Both the position numbers and the translations under genes were made by a program. Shown here piece by piece: positions 34,133-42,258 of a stretch of 45,129 nucleotides of DNA; within the stretch, counting starts at the first letter, position 1; each line of letters starts with the position of its first letter. This stretch comes from Methanosarcinaceae archaeon. Lineage in GTDB: Archaea > Halobacteriota > Methanosarcinia > Methanosarcinales > Methanosarcinaceae. The notes beneath the pieces were generated by a model. It had not been told where the DNA came from. It made no database searches and was given only the letters and a program-made list of their open reading frames with translations. The DNA lies in the NCBI GenBank assembly GCA_016932675.1, contig JAFGCK010000141.1:1-45129 (forward strand). The letters run 5' to 3'.

Positions 34133-35770
34133 TCATACCTCACAGTAATTGTTCCTCAGTTTTTCCGTCAATTTGATGTTCTCGGAATAGTCGACCCTCA
34201 CATCCAGTATCCATACCCCGCCTGCATCGAGTGCTTCCCTCAGTTTTGGCAGAAGCTCCCCGGCGCTCCCGATCTTCACACCCCTTGCCCCGAAGCTCTC
34301 TGCAAGCTTAACAAAGTCCGGATTCGTAAAATCAGTGCCGATGGCCTGGTTGAATTCCTTTTTCTCTTGCCACTCTATGAGTCCGTACCCGGAGTCGTTG
34401 AAGATCACAACCACAAAACTGCATCCAAGCCTCACGGCAGTCTCAAGCTCCTGCAGGTTCATCATAAATCCCCCATCTCCTGCCACGGCCACTACCTTGC
34501 GTTCGGGTTTTAGGAAACTGGCCGCGATGGCGGAAGGGAGTGCGAATCCCATGGCTGCAAGACCGTTGGACATAAAGACGGTGTTTGGCTCATAGGCCGG
34601 GAAAAGCCTTCCCACCCAGAGTTTATGGGCACCTACATCGCTGATCAGTATATCGTTCCTTCCGAGGCATTCCCTGACATCATAGATGATCTTCTGGGGT
34701 TTCATGGGGAAGGACATGTCGTCCCTGTAGTCCAGAAGCTCGGCTATCATCCTTGAGCGTACCTTCATGAACCTTCCAGGCATCTTTTTCTTGAAATTAC
34801 AATGGTGGCTTAGCTTGAACAGCGCCTGCCTGATATCCCCCAGCAGCATTATGTCCGGGATATAACTCTCATCTGTCTCAGGATGGTCTGAATGGATGTG
34901 TATGATCCTTTTTGCCCCGTCAGGGTTCCAGAACCTGGGACTGTATTCAACGTAGTCGTACCCGACCGTTATCACCAGATCGGCCATCTCCAGGCCGCAC
35001 ATGATGTGGTCCATGTCCTTGATACCCATTGATCCGAGGCTGTGCACGTCATCTGCAGGAATGGCTCCCTTTCCCATGAAAGTGGTGATCACCGGCAGTC
35101 CGGAAAAACTGACAAATCTTCGCAGCTCGTTGGAAGCCTCTCCCCTGATAACACCGTTCCCTGCAAGTATGACAGGCATTGAACTCTCCCTTATCATCCC
35201 GGAGGCTTTCTTCAGGTCCTGTTCATCATGCATGACAAGGTGCGGATAGCTTTTTTTGAAAAGCGGTCCTTTTGTGCTGTCCTCCCTGGCAACATCCTCT
35301 GGAAGCTCTACATGCACTGCTCCGGGCCTGTCCGTTGCAATATCCAGAGCCTTGCGAATGATCTCAGGTATGAAATCCGGCCTTTTTATCCCGGAGTTCC
35401 AGCATGTGACCTCTTTGAACATTTCTACGATGTCAATATACTGATGTGACTCCTTGTGTGTCTTCTCAAGTGCCGACTGGCCGGTGATGGCCATCAGTGG
35501 CGCCCTGTCAAGATGAGCATCCGCCACCCCTGTGATGAGGTTCGTCGCCCCGGGTCCCAGGGTCGCAAGACATACACCTGGTCTGTGGTTCATCCTTCCG
35601 TACATCTCTGCCATGAAGGCAGCACTCTGCTCATGCCGGGTAACAATGAACTTTATCCCGGACCTTGAGAGCGAATCTGTCAGGTCTATGGTCTCCTCTC
35701 CGGGAACACCGAATATATACTCAACTCCTTCATTCTCGAGACATTTTACAAAAAGGTCACTACCTTTCAT
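34133..35770 (-). CDS. ThDP-dependent decarboxylase-like enzyme (acetolactate synthase family; candidate 2-oxoglutarate decarboxylase)
   Basis: 545 residues of the acetolactate synthase/pyruvate oxidase superfamily. The catalytic Glu47 is in VTRHEQSAAFMAEMYGR. LGPGATNLITGVADAHLDRA follows, and the ThDP-Mg motif starts GDGGFMMN (431-438) and ends FND (456-458). No small regulatory subunit (ilvN) is adjacent, against a role in branched-chain synthesis. From memory, the whole pattern (CLENEGVEYIFGVPGEE; NTVFMSNGLAAMGFALP) is closest to the cyanobacterial protein that, with a neighbouring SSADH, acts as 2-oxoglutarate decarboxylase. Here two SSADH-like genes lie just upstream; the nearer one ends one base before this start (TGA-A-ATG, SD AAGGTG inside it), so translation is coupled. 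Acetolactate or another 2-oxoacid remains possible. Confidence 0.85.
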   Translation of the reverse strand: MKGSDLFVKCLENEGVEYIFGVPGEETIDLTDSLSRSGIKFIVTRHEQSAAFMAEMYGRMNHRPGVCLATLGPGATNLITGVADAHLDRAPLMAITGQSALEKTHKESHQYIDIVEMFKEVTCWNSGIKRPDFIPEIIRKALDIATDRPGAVHVELPEDVAREDSTKGPLFKKSYPHLVMHDEQDLKKASGMIRESSMPVILAGNGVIRGEASNELRRFVSFSGLPVITTFMGKGAIPADDVHSLGSMGIKDMDHIMCGLEMADLVITVGYDYVEYSPRFWNPDGAKRIIHIHSDHPETDESYIPDIMLLGDIRQALFKLSHHCNFKKKMPGRFMKVRSRMIAELLDYRDDMSFPMKPQKIIYDVRECLGRNDILISDVGAHKLWVGRLFPAYEPNTVFMSNGLAAMGFALPSAIAASFLKPERKVVAVAGDGGFMMNLQELETAVRLGCSFVVVIFNDSGYGLIEWQEKKEFNQAIGTDFTNPDFVKLAESFGARGVKIGSAGELLPKLREALDAGGVWILDVRVDYSENIKLTEKLRNNYCEV

Positions 35771-35771
35771 T

Positions 35772-37139
35772 TCAATACACCTTCAATGACTTGATCTGCA
35801 TGAATTCCTGCATCCCCACCCGGTACATTTCCCTGCCCAGGCCGCTTTTCTTTACACCTCCGAAAGGAAGGCGGGGGTCGGATGAGACTATATTGTTTAT
35901 GGCAACAAGACCGGCCTGGATGTCCCTGACAAGGTTCATGGCCCTATCCCTGTCCTCGGTCCAGACGCTGGCCCCCAGGCCAAACCTTGTATTGTTGGCC
36001 AGTTCGACTGCCTCTCTCTCATCATTAAAAGTGATGATAGGTGCCACAGGTCCGAAAGTCTCTTCCTGGAGTACAGGGGCATTTTCTTTCACGTGTGTGA
36101 GTATAGTTGGCATGTAGAAGAAACCGTCACCTTCTGCGACCCCTCCTTCGAGAAGGATGTCTGCACCCATTGATATAGTCTCATCGACCTGCTTCTGCAG
36201 TTTGTCCCTCTGTTTCTGGTTTACAAGGGGTCCCATTTTAGTCTTTCTGTCCATGGGATCCCCTACTGTGAGTTTCTCTGTCCTGCTCAGCAAGTCTTCA
36301 ATAAAATCATCCGCAATACTCCCGGATACAATGAACCTCTTTGCTGCGATACAGCTTTGCCCTGCATTCCGGAACCTTGCCTTAACTGCCTTTTCTGCAG
36401 CTTTTTCCACATCGGCATCCTCAAGGACTATGAAGGGGTCGCTTCCCCCCAGTTCGAGTACGAACTTCTTCATATAACGCCCCGCTTCAGCCGATACCTT
36501 TTGACCTGCCTGCTCGCTTCCGGTAAAGGACACTGCACTGATCTGGTCCCTGGCTATCAGCCCTGAAGCTCTCTCTCCCCTGATGAGCAGACTCTGGTAA
36601 GCCCCCGGAGGAAGCCCCGCCTCGTGGAATACCTTCTCCAGTTCAAGGGAACACATGGGAACATCACTGGAATGTTTGAGCAATATCACGTTCCCGGCAG
36701 CTAGTGCAGGGATGGCTGCCCTCATTGCCTGCCAGAAGGGGAAATTCCAGGGCATGATGTTCAGGATGCAGCCCATGGGCTCATAGAGGAAACCTGATGT
36801 CCGGGCATCCGTATCCACAAATTCGGCTGCAAGGAATTCTTCGATGTTGCGGGCAAAGACCTCACACAGCCAGGCACATTTGTCTATTTCCGCAAGGGAC
36901 TCGGTAACGGTCTTACCCATTTCCCTGGTTATGATCTCAGCCAGTTCCTGTTTTCTCTCCTTCAACACCCCGGCAACATTGTCAAGGTACATTTTCCTGT
37001 CAAAGGACGATGTGCTTTTCCAGTCAGAAAAATCCTTTGCGGACAGACCTATCTTCTTCTCCACAGCATATTCAGTGTCCAGTTCAAAATCCCCGATGAC
37101 CTCTCCTGTAGCAGGATTGACAGATCTGATGCTTTCCAT
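35772..37139 (-). CDS. NAD(P)-dependent aldehyde dehydrogenase, succinate-semialdehyde dehydrogenase type (copy 1)
   Basis: 455 residues from ATG 37139 (SD GGGGGA nine bases upstream; an in-frame TTG at 37145 is less well placed). Active-site residues: Asn134 in MPWNFPFW, Glu231 in LELGGSDPF and the nucleophile Cys265 in NAGQSCIAAKRF (numbering from the TTG). FGPVAPIITF and LPFGGVKKSGLGRE are the usual late motifs. The SSADH/GabD type is suggested by the GGSDPFIVLEDADVE and CIAAKRF blocks. It is translationally coupled to the ThDP enzyme that follows, so it probably oxidises that enzyme's aldehyde product. A TATA-like TTTATATG (minus strand, about 37220) suggests its own promoter. Confidence 0.9.
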   Translation of the reverse strand: MESIRSVNPATGEVIGDFELDTEYAVEKKIGLSAKDFSDWKSTSSFDRKMYLDNVAGVLKERKQELAEIITREMGKTVTESLAEIDKCAWLCEVFARNIEEFLAAEFVDTDARTSGFLYEPMGCILNIMPWNFPFWQAMRAAIPALAAGNVILLKHSSDVPMCSLELEKVFHEAGLPPGAYQSLLIRGERASGLIARDQISAVSFTGSEQAGQKVSAEAGRYMKKFVLELGGSDPFIVLEDADVEKAAEKAVKARFRNAGQSCIAAKRFIVSGSIADDFIEDLLSRTEKLTVGDPMDRKTKMGPLVNQKQRDKLQKQVDETISMGADILLEGGVAEGDGFFYMPTILTHVKENAPVLQEETFGPVAPIITFNDEREAVELANNTRFGLGASVWTEDRDRAMNLVRDIQAGLVAINNIVSSDPRLPFGGVKKSGLGREMYRVGMQEFMQIKSLKVY

Positions 37140-37315
37140 GTTCAATGTCCCCCGGTAAATCCATTTATGCAGGAAATAACCTTAATTACTCCCCTATTTT
37201 TTACTTGGGTTTGATCGCATATAAAATGGTTCCAAAGTCTTACAGGGTCTGTGAACATCATGAAAAAGAAGATCAGATCGTAATTTTCAGGTCCCTACGA
37301 AACCGGTCTGGGATC

Positions 37316-38683
37316 TCAGATCATCTTTATCGACTTGATGTTCATGAACTCATAGAACCCATGACTTGAAAGCTCCCTGCCCATTCCGCTTTTCTTTACT
37401 CCTCCAAAGGGCAGACAGGCCTCAGGCTTACAGAAGGCATTGATGCCTACCATTCCTGCCTCAAGTTCGGTGGCGATCCTTAAGCCTTTGTCCCTGTCCT
37501 GGCTCCACACGCTGGCCCCCAGACCAAAATCGGAATCGTTTGCTATTTCAATGGCTTCCTCTTCATTCTTCACAGTTATTATGGGCGCCACAGGTCCGAA
37601 TGTCTCTTCTTTCATAACTCTCATATCCCTGCTGACATTAGCAAGGACGGCTGGCGAATACATGTATCCCTCAGATACAATCCTTCCGCCGGGAACCAGG
37701 GTCTTTGCACCCTTTGATATTGCATCGCTTACCTGGCTTTCCAGTAACAGTATCTGCCCATCCCTGACCATCGGCCCGATATCCGTTTCAGGGTCCATTG
37801 GGTCGCCGACCTTCAGTTTGAGCGTATGTTCCACGAACCTTTCAGTGAATTCCTCTGCCACATCTTCCACCACTATGAAGCGCTTGGCAGCTATACATGT
37901 CTGGCCTGTGTTGATGAAGCGGCTGGGGACGCCGACCTTTGCAGCCATCTCCACATTGGCATCCTCAAGGACTATGAAGGGGTCACTGCCGCCGAGTTCC
38001 AGTACGAACTTCTTCATGTTGCGGGCAGCAGTTTCAGCTACCTTCTGGCCCGCATCGTGTCCGCCTGTGAATGATACGGCCTTCACCTCATTCTTTGATA
38101 TGAGAGAGGATGCCGTTCTGCCGTCTATGAGCAGTGTCTGGAAGACACCTTCAGGAAACCCGGCTTCCAGGAAGATCTTTTCTATTTCCAGTGCGCACAG
38201 GGGTACATAGCTGGAATGCTTGAGCAGCATGACGTTGCCTCCTGCAAGCACATGTGCTGCCGCGCTGAGAACCTGCCAGAAGGGAAAGTTCCAGGGCTTG
38301 ATGGCAAGCACCGTGCCCATGGGTTCGTAACGTATCATCGAACCGCATGCTTCTGCTCCTGCAGGCTCTGTTTCAAGCAATTTTTCCGCACTGTCTGCGA
38401 AATGATCGAACATATCGGCACATTTTGTTACCTCGGGGACAGACTGTTTGATGGTCTTCCCCATCTCAGCGGTGATGAGCTTTCCATACTGCTGCCTGTT
38501 CTTGCGCAGGATATCAGCAAAGCCGTGCAGAAGCTCAGCGCGCCCGGGAACATCGGTCCGTTTCCATTCATTGAACGCTTCAGCAGACTTTCTGAGCATC
38601 CGGCTAACCTGCCCGACGGTATGCATTCCAACTTCGCCGATCACTGAACCTGTTGCGGGGTTGATGGATGATAGAGTTTTCAT
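37316..38683 (-). CDS. NAD(P)-dependent aldehyde dehydrogenase, succinate-semialdehyde dehydrogenase type (copy 2)
   Basis: 455 residues and a clear paralogue of the downstream gene: the same INPATG-S/E-VIG start, PWNFPFW (Asn132), VLELGGSDPFIVLEDANVE (Glu229), TGQTCIAAKRFIV (Cys263) and FGPVAPIITV. The two differ throughout by many substitutions, so the duplication is not recent. The gene lies 170 bp upstream of copy 1, same strand; SD AGGGA lies about six bases before ATG 38683. Possible roles are a different chain length, a different cofactor (NAD or NADP), or backup for copy 1. All catalytic residues are present in both. Confidence 0.9.
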   Translation of the reverse strand: MKTLSSINPATGSVIGEVGMHTVGQVSRMLRKSAEAFNEWKRTDVPGRAELLHGFADILRKNRQQYGKLITAEMGKTIKQSVPEVTKCADMFDHFADSAEKLLETEPAGAEACGSMIRYEPMGTVLAIKPWNFPFWQVLSAAAHVLAGGNVMLLKHSSYVPLCALEIEKIFLEAGFPEGVFQTLLIDGRTASSLISKNEVKAVSFTGGHDAGQKVAETAARNMKKFVLELGGSDPFIVLEDANVEMAAKVGVPSRFINTGQTCIAAKRFIVVEDVAEEFTERFVEHTLKLKVGDPMDPETDIGPMVRDGQILLLESQVSDAISKGAKTLVPGGRIVSEGYMYSPAVLANVSRDMRVMKEETFGPVAPIITVKNEEEAIEIANDSDFGLGASVWSQDRDKGLRIATELEAGMVGINAFCKPEACLPFGGVKKSGMGRELSSHGFYEFMNIKSIKMI

Positions 38684-38796
38684 GATCTTTCCCTGTGATA
38701 CGATTATGGTATAGGATAAATGCTGGATGAATATGAGATAATAGATTCACACATATTTGCTTTTATTGATTCATTGTCTGCGTAAAGGTAAAGATC

Positions 38797-39225
38797 TCAT
38801 GTCATGGCTATCTGCACGGCTGCAGGATATTTCTTCATGATGGAATACGCAATGGAGCTACCGACCCAGAGCTTTCCCTGCTGCATACGTCGTATTTTAC
38901 TCATGTCTCCAAGCAACTGGAGGGCCTTAAGTGCAATGGCATCGTTGAGGTAGCAGCTGTCAGGGACACTCGTGCTATAGAAGAAGATTATAGGCAGTCT
39001 GAGTTTGTAGTGAAGCTCCTGAGGAAGATTATCCCGGAGGAACAGCAATGTCCCTTTATCGAAAAGATGCTCGTCACCTGATTTTGTTCTTGAGGCTGGC
39101 TTTTCTTCAATAAGGAGCTGAGCCAGGCTTTTGCGCCCGGTGGCTATGCCTTCGTTGATCTTGCTGACCTCCATCCTCATCCAGCGCATGAGGACATCGT
39201 CAGTTGCCGGTCTTCTTTCAGGCAT
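38797..39225 (-). CDS. UPF0216 (DUF61) family protein
   Basis: A 142-residue archaeal protein of unknown function. Family blocks: MRMEVSKINEGIATGRKSLA then QLLIEEKP, the DEHLFDKGTLLFLRDNLPQE stretch, and LRLPIIFFYSTSVPDSCYLN. It also has a C-terminal extension (KIRRMQQGKLWVGSSIAYSI) that points to nucleic-acid or ribosome association by charge only. ATG 39225 is preceded by AAAGGGAAAA. It is monocistronic and divergent from the broken nucleotidyltransferase gene. Confidence 0.82.
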   Translation of the reverse strand: MPERRPATDDVLMRWMRMEVSKINEGIATGRKSLAQLLIEEKPASRTKSGDEHLFDKGTLLFLRDNLPQELHYKLRLPIIFFYSTSVPDSCYLNDAIALKALQLLGDMSKIRRMQQGKLWVGSSIAYSIMKKYPAAVQIAMT

Positions 39226-39458
39226 TATTTTCCCTTTATTCCTTATACTGGATTGTTAGCTGGCATTGTTTAAAATTGTCTTCTATTTTGCTTGAAATAA
39301 ACAGAGGAAAGTGCCGCTTGCAGCGGGATGTTGTTTTGTTTTCAGTATCATGATCTTTCTTTCCGGGTTGTGGTTAACTATTTAAACTTTGTGAACTAGT
39401 AACATTTATGGGTTTTTCCGGGACCATGAACTGGATGATAAAGTGAGGGAAGTTGATC

Positions 39459-39762
39459 ATGCCTGAAAAATCTTCGATGTCTGAAAGATCCCTCCGACAG
39501 GTAAAGGAAGCCGTGCTTGAAACATTTGCACATGAGGATGTCTGTGTGTTCCTCTTTGGTTCAAGGACAAGAGGTGATCCTGGCCGAAGCTCGGATATTG
39601 GTATTGGCATTCTGCCCCTGCATCCCTATGATAAAAAAAGTTAACATTGTTGAGAGAAAATTACCTGGGATATTGAAACCGGTAACAATGAAATTTCCAG
39701 TGTCAATAGAGATGCTTGTTTTCAGGAAGGATCTCCGTTTCTTTCCTGCCCTTAACGAATAA
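39459..39762 (+). pseudogene. Minimal nucleotidyltransferase (MNT/antitoxin-type), frameshifted
   Basis: ATG 39459 with a good SD (GTGAGGGA, 8 nt) opens SMSERSLRQVKEAVLETFAH, then the nucleotidyltransferase motif LFGSRTRGDPGRSSDIGIGI. The frame stops at 39642 right after a run of seven A's (GATAAAAAAAGTTAA). Removing one A joins it to a second frame (KVNIVERKLPG ... RKDLRFFPALNE) ending at 39762; the joined product is about 100 residues. The motif should read GS...D-x-D; here it is D-I-G, so one metal-binding Asp is also lost. No HEPN toxin partner is adjacent. The homopolymer could be a sequencing error, but the Asp loss suggests real decay. Confidence 0.75.
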
Positions 39763-39905
39763 TAATAGCTACAGTGGCCACTGGTAAAACCAATTGAATC
39801 AATATACTAATATAAAAAACACCCTTTTATACTTTCCATATCTATTTTGTTGTAGCAAAAAATATCACTTCATTAAGTGATCTAATTTTTTTTAGGGAGG
39901 AGACA

Positions 39906-40685
39906 ATGAGCTTAAAAGAGGAGATTAAAGAACGTGCTTTCAAAGAAGGTTTCCAACTTTTTGGTGTTTCGGATATCGAAAAACTGGAAAAGGTTGATTT
40001 CCCGATTGATAGAGGGATGATGCGGCCATCTGAAGTAATGCCTGAAGCTAAATCCGCATTTGTAATGGGTTTAGTTCTCTGGGACGAAGGCCTAAATGCA
40101 GCGATATCATCTGTAAGTACGGGGGATTTCTCTGGAGGGGGGGCTGACTATTACAATCTGTACTACGAAGTAACCGAAACCCGGGCATGGCGTTTGATTT
40201 CTTGGTTAAATGAAAAGGGGTACAAAGCAGTTCCATCTCATGCAGTTCATGAAAAGGTTGCCGCCTATCTTGCAGGATTGGGATTTATAGGACATAACAC
40301 TCAGGTTATAACTCCTGAATACGGACCAAGAGTCAGATGGGTAACAGTATTGACAGATGCAGAACTTGAGCCCGATGAACCTTTTGAACGGGATCTGTGT
40401 GCAGAACAACCACTTTGTCAGGAACAGTCTCTGTGTGTTAAAAGTTGCCCCTATCAGGCGATCATTCCCGGCCCTTCCCAGGGAGTAGAACCTGGAAAGA
40501 AAGTCATTTACGACAAATGTGTAGTTTCCCATGAATTTGACAAAGACATTTCGCCTCAAAATGAGAAACACATACGTCGCATAACAGAAAGGGGATTCAT
40601 TGAATGTACAATATGTAATCTGGTATGCCCCTACGGAAAACCAGTGGAAGAAAGCATAATTCCTGGCAAAAGGGGCCTTGATTGA
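39906..40685 (+). CDS. QueG-like (epoxyqueuosine reductase family) iron-sulfur protein
   Basis: 259 residues resembling the N-terminal two domains of QueG/reductive-dehalogenase-type corrinoid proteins: VHEKVAAYLAGLGFIGHNTQ, TPEYGPRVRWVTVLTDAELE, then cysteines for two 4Fe-4S clusters (C165, C171, C177, C181; C205; C234, C237, C241 in CTICNLVCPYGKP). The C-terminal HEAT domain that binds tRNA in bacterial QueG is missing. Archaea make archaeosine, not queuosine, so a corrinoid/Fe-S reductase with another substrate is more likely. An unusually strong SD, AGGGAGGAG (39894-39902), precedes ATG 39906. The gene and its flanks are more AT-rich than the surroundings, hinting at transfer. Confidence 0.82.
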   Translation: MSLKEEIKERAFKEGFQLFGVSDIEKLEKVDFPIDRGMMRPSEVMPEAKSAFVMGLVLWDEGLNAAISSVSTGDFSGGGADYYNLYYEVTETRAWRLISWLNEKGYKAVPSHAVHEKVAAYLAGLGFIGHNTQVITPEYGPRVRWVTVLTDAELEPDEPFERDLCAEQPLCQEQSLCVKSCPYQAIIPGPSQGVEPGKKVIYDKCVVSHEFDKDISPQNEKHIRRITERGFIECTICNLVCPYGKPVEESIIPGKRGLD

Positions 40686-40999
40686 AGAGGAACTAATCTT
40701 TCTTTCATTTTCTGTTTTTGAAATTTCTGTCACAAAACTTCAAAGCTTGTGTACGGCAAAATTGCCGATTAAAATGACTTTTCCAACAGTCTCCTTGTAA
40801 CGAAATATAGACAAGAAAATACTCACATCAAGTAAAGAGATTGAAATCAAGCAGTTAGTGCGCAATTTTGAAAGGAATATCAAGGTTATATGTATTGTTC
40901 AAATGAAGATTTCTACAAAGCCCAAAATTTATACAAATATCACTAAAAAGGTGTAATGGTCCTTTTTTGTATCTTTTCTCATCTGTGCTTTACAGGCCA
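40686..40999. other. AT-rich intergenic region, no gene seen
   Basis: Holds a U-rich stretch right after the QueG-like gene (CTTTCTTTCATTTTCTGTTTTT, about 40698-40719 in all), a 6-bp hairpin CGGCAA-AA-TTGCCG (40754-40767), and a 50-codon stretch without stop but without a start or family resemblance (about 40800-40957). Confidence 0.45.
40698..40720 (+). terminator. U-rich terminator after the QueG-like gene
   Basis: Three T-runs in 23 bases (CTTTCTTTCATTTT then CTGTTTTTG) begin 13 bp after the stop. The hairpin at 40754-40767 may act as a second terminator. Confidence 0.5.
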
Positions 41000-41009
41000 G
41001 ATATAAATT
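41000..41009 (+). promoter_or_regulatory. TATA box of the R15P isomerase gene
   Basis: GATATAAATT lies 23-32 nt before ATG 41032. The spacing implies a leaderless transcript, and there is no Shine-Dalgarno. Confidence 0.6.
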
Positions 41010-41031
41010 CCTTGACCCCCAACTTATATTC

Positions 41032-41952
41032 ATGGACGATCTACAAAACACAGCGGAAAAGATACGGACGATGGAGATACGTGGTGCCGGGAGGATAGCT
41101 GTTGCAGCTTCAGCAGCACTCAGGGACCATGCAAGGACTCTCAGCTCACTGAGCATCGAAGAGTTCAACAGGAGAATCGAAGAGGCTGCAAAAACACTTG
41201 TGGACACCCGCCCGACTGCAGTCTCGCTTCCCAATGCAGTTTCCCTGACGAAAAGACACAGTGCCGGCAACGTCCCTGATGCCATCGAAGAGATTGTCAA
41301 AAACTCGGAGAACTTCATCCGGAATGCAGAGGAAGCGCTGGATAAGATCGGAAGGATCGGTGCGGAAAGGATTCGCGACGGGGATGTCATCATGACCCAC
41401 TGCAACTCACATGCTGCAATTTCCATTATCAGGACAGCCTTTGACCAGGGCAAGGATATTTCGGTGATAGCAACCGAATCCCGCCCCAGAAGACAGGGAC
41501 TGATAACCATCCGTGAACTTAACGACTATGGCATTCCAACAACGCTGATCGTTGATTCGGCTGTCAGGCTTACCATGAAGGAAGCAGACCTGGTGGTGGT
41601 TGGTGCGGATTCGATTTCAATTAATGGCGCCCTCATAAACAAGATCGGCACCTCCCAGCTTGCACTGGCGGCCCGGGAAGCCCGCAGGAATATGATCGTC
41701 GCTGCAGAGACCTATAAGTTCAGTCCCAGGACCCTTCTTGGTGAGATGGTGGAGATCGAGGACCGTGCCAGTGAGGAAGTGATCGATCCCGGGATATTGA
41801 AAGAGCTTCCGAATGTGAAGGTGAAGAATCCTGCATTCGATGTGACCCCGGCAGAATACATCGATCTCATCATCACCGAGGCAGGGGCTTTCCCGCCGGC
41901 CATGGCTTACACAATTATTAAGGACTACTTGGGGCTTGAACTGGCCGTTTAA
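41032..41952 (+). CDS. Ribose-1,5-bisphosphate isomerase (eIF2B-related)
   Basis: Converts ribose-1,5-bisphosphate to ribulose-1,5-bisphosphate in the archaeal AMP pathway, feeding form III Rubisco. 306 residues. Family motifs are EIRGAGRIAVAA (16-27), MTHCNSHAAI with the catalytic Cys124, ATESRPRRQG, VVGADSISINGALINKIGTS with the catalytic Asp193, and the C-terminal NPAFDVTPAEYIDLIITEAG. The Cys/Asp pair and R-G-A-G motif distinguish it from true eIF2B and from methylthioribose-1-phosphate isomerase. AMP phosphorylase and Rubisco are not in this window. Monocistronic. Confidence 0.92.
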   Translation: MDDLQNTAEKIRTMEIRGAGRIAVAASAALRDHARTLSSLSIEEFNRRIEEAAKTLVDTRPTAVSLPNAVSLTKRHSAGNVPDAIEEIVKNSENFIRNAEEALDKIGRIGAERIRDGDVIMTHCNSHAAISIIRTAFDQGKDISVIATESRPRRQGLITIRELNDYGIPTTLIVDSAVRLTMKEADLVVVGADSISINGALINKIGTSQLALAAREARRNMIVAAETYKFSPRTLLGEMVEIEDRASEEVIDPGILKELPNVKVKNPAFDVTPAEYIDLIITEAGAFPPAMAYTIIKDYLGLELAV

Positions 41953-41982
41953 GTAAAGGGTTTGAACAGGATTCTGGATGTT

Positions 41983-42258
41983 TCAATCCTTCCAGTTCCA
42001 CCATTTCAGTTTTTCAGGTTCATGCTCATTCTTTGATGCAAAATACACCGCGCATCTGAACACATAGAGCATGCACCTGTCCACATGCGTTTCCTGATAG
42101 TCACACAACTGATGGTAGAGTTCCCCGGGATCCCTGCCCTTAAGGTCTGCAATATTGCGGATACCCAGGTTCCAGAGCTCATCTGCTGTCATTTTTCCCA
42201 CACCGGGAATCTGCATCAGTTCTTTTGTCACTGTATTGTATATTTTTTCATCTCTCAC
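41983..42258 (-). CDS. Cdd1-like helix-hairpin-helix protein
   Basis: A 91-residue protein with one HhH motif (LMQIPGVGKMTADELWNLGI) and the conserved tail HVDRCMLYVFRCAVYFAS, then KLKWWNWKD, of the Cdd1 ('pathogenicity locus') family. The HhH suggests DNA or protein binding; the molecular role is unknown. Its ATG overlaps the nitroreductase stop codon by 4 bp (ATGA, 42255-42258), so it is translated by coupling to that gene. Confidence 0.85.
   Translation of the reverse strand: MRDEKIYNTVTKELMQIPGVGKMTADELWNLGIRNIADLKGRDPGELYHQLCDYQETHVDRCMLYVFRCAVYFASKNEHEPEKLKWWNWKD

Noticed and set aside
34133-35770. Acetolactate synthase of valine/isoleucine synthesis
   Set aside because: No ilvN or ilvC is adjacent and the coupled partner is an aldehyde dehydrogenase, which fits a decarboxylase making an aldehyde better.
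39374-39762. A complete HEPN/MNT toxin-antitoxin pair near UPF0216
   Set aside because: Only the broken nucleotidyltransferase is present; neither strand around it encodes a HEPN-like protein.
40800-40957. 50-codon open stretch upstream of the R15P isomerase gene
   Set aside because: No start codon or ribosome binding site at its beginning, strongly AT-driven composition and no family resemblance.
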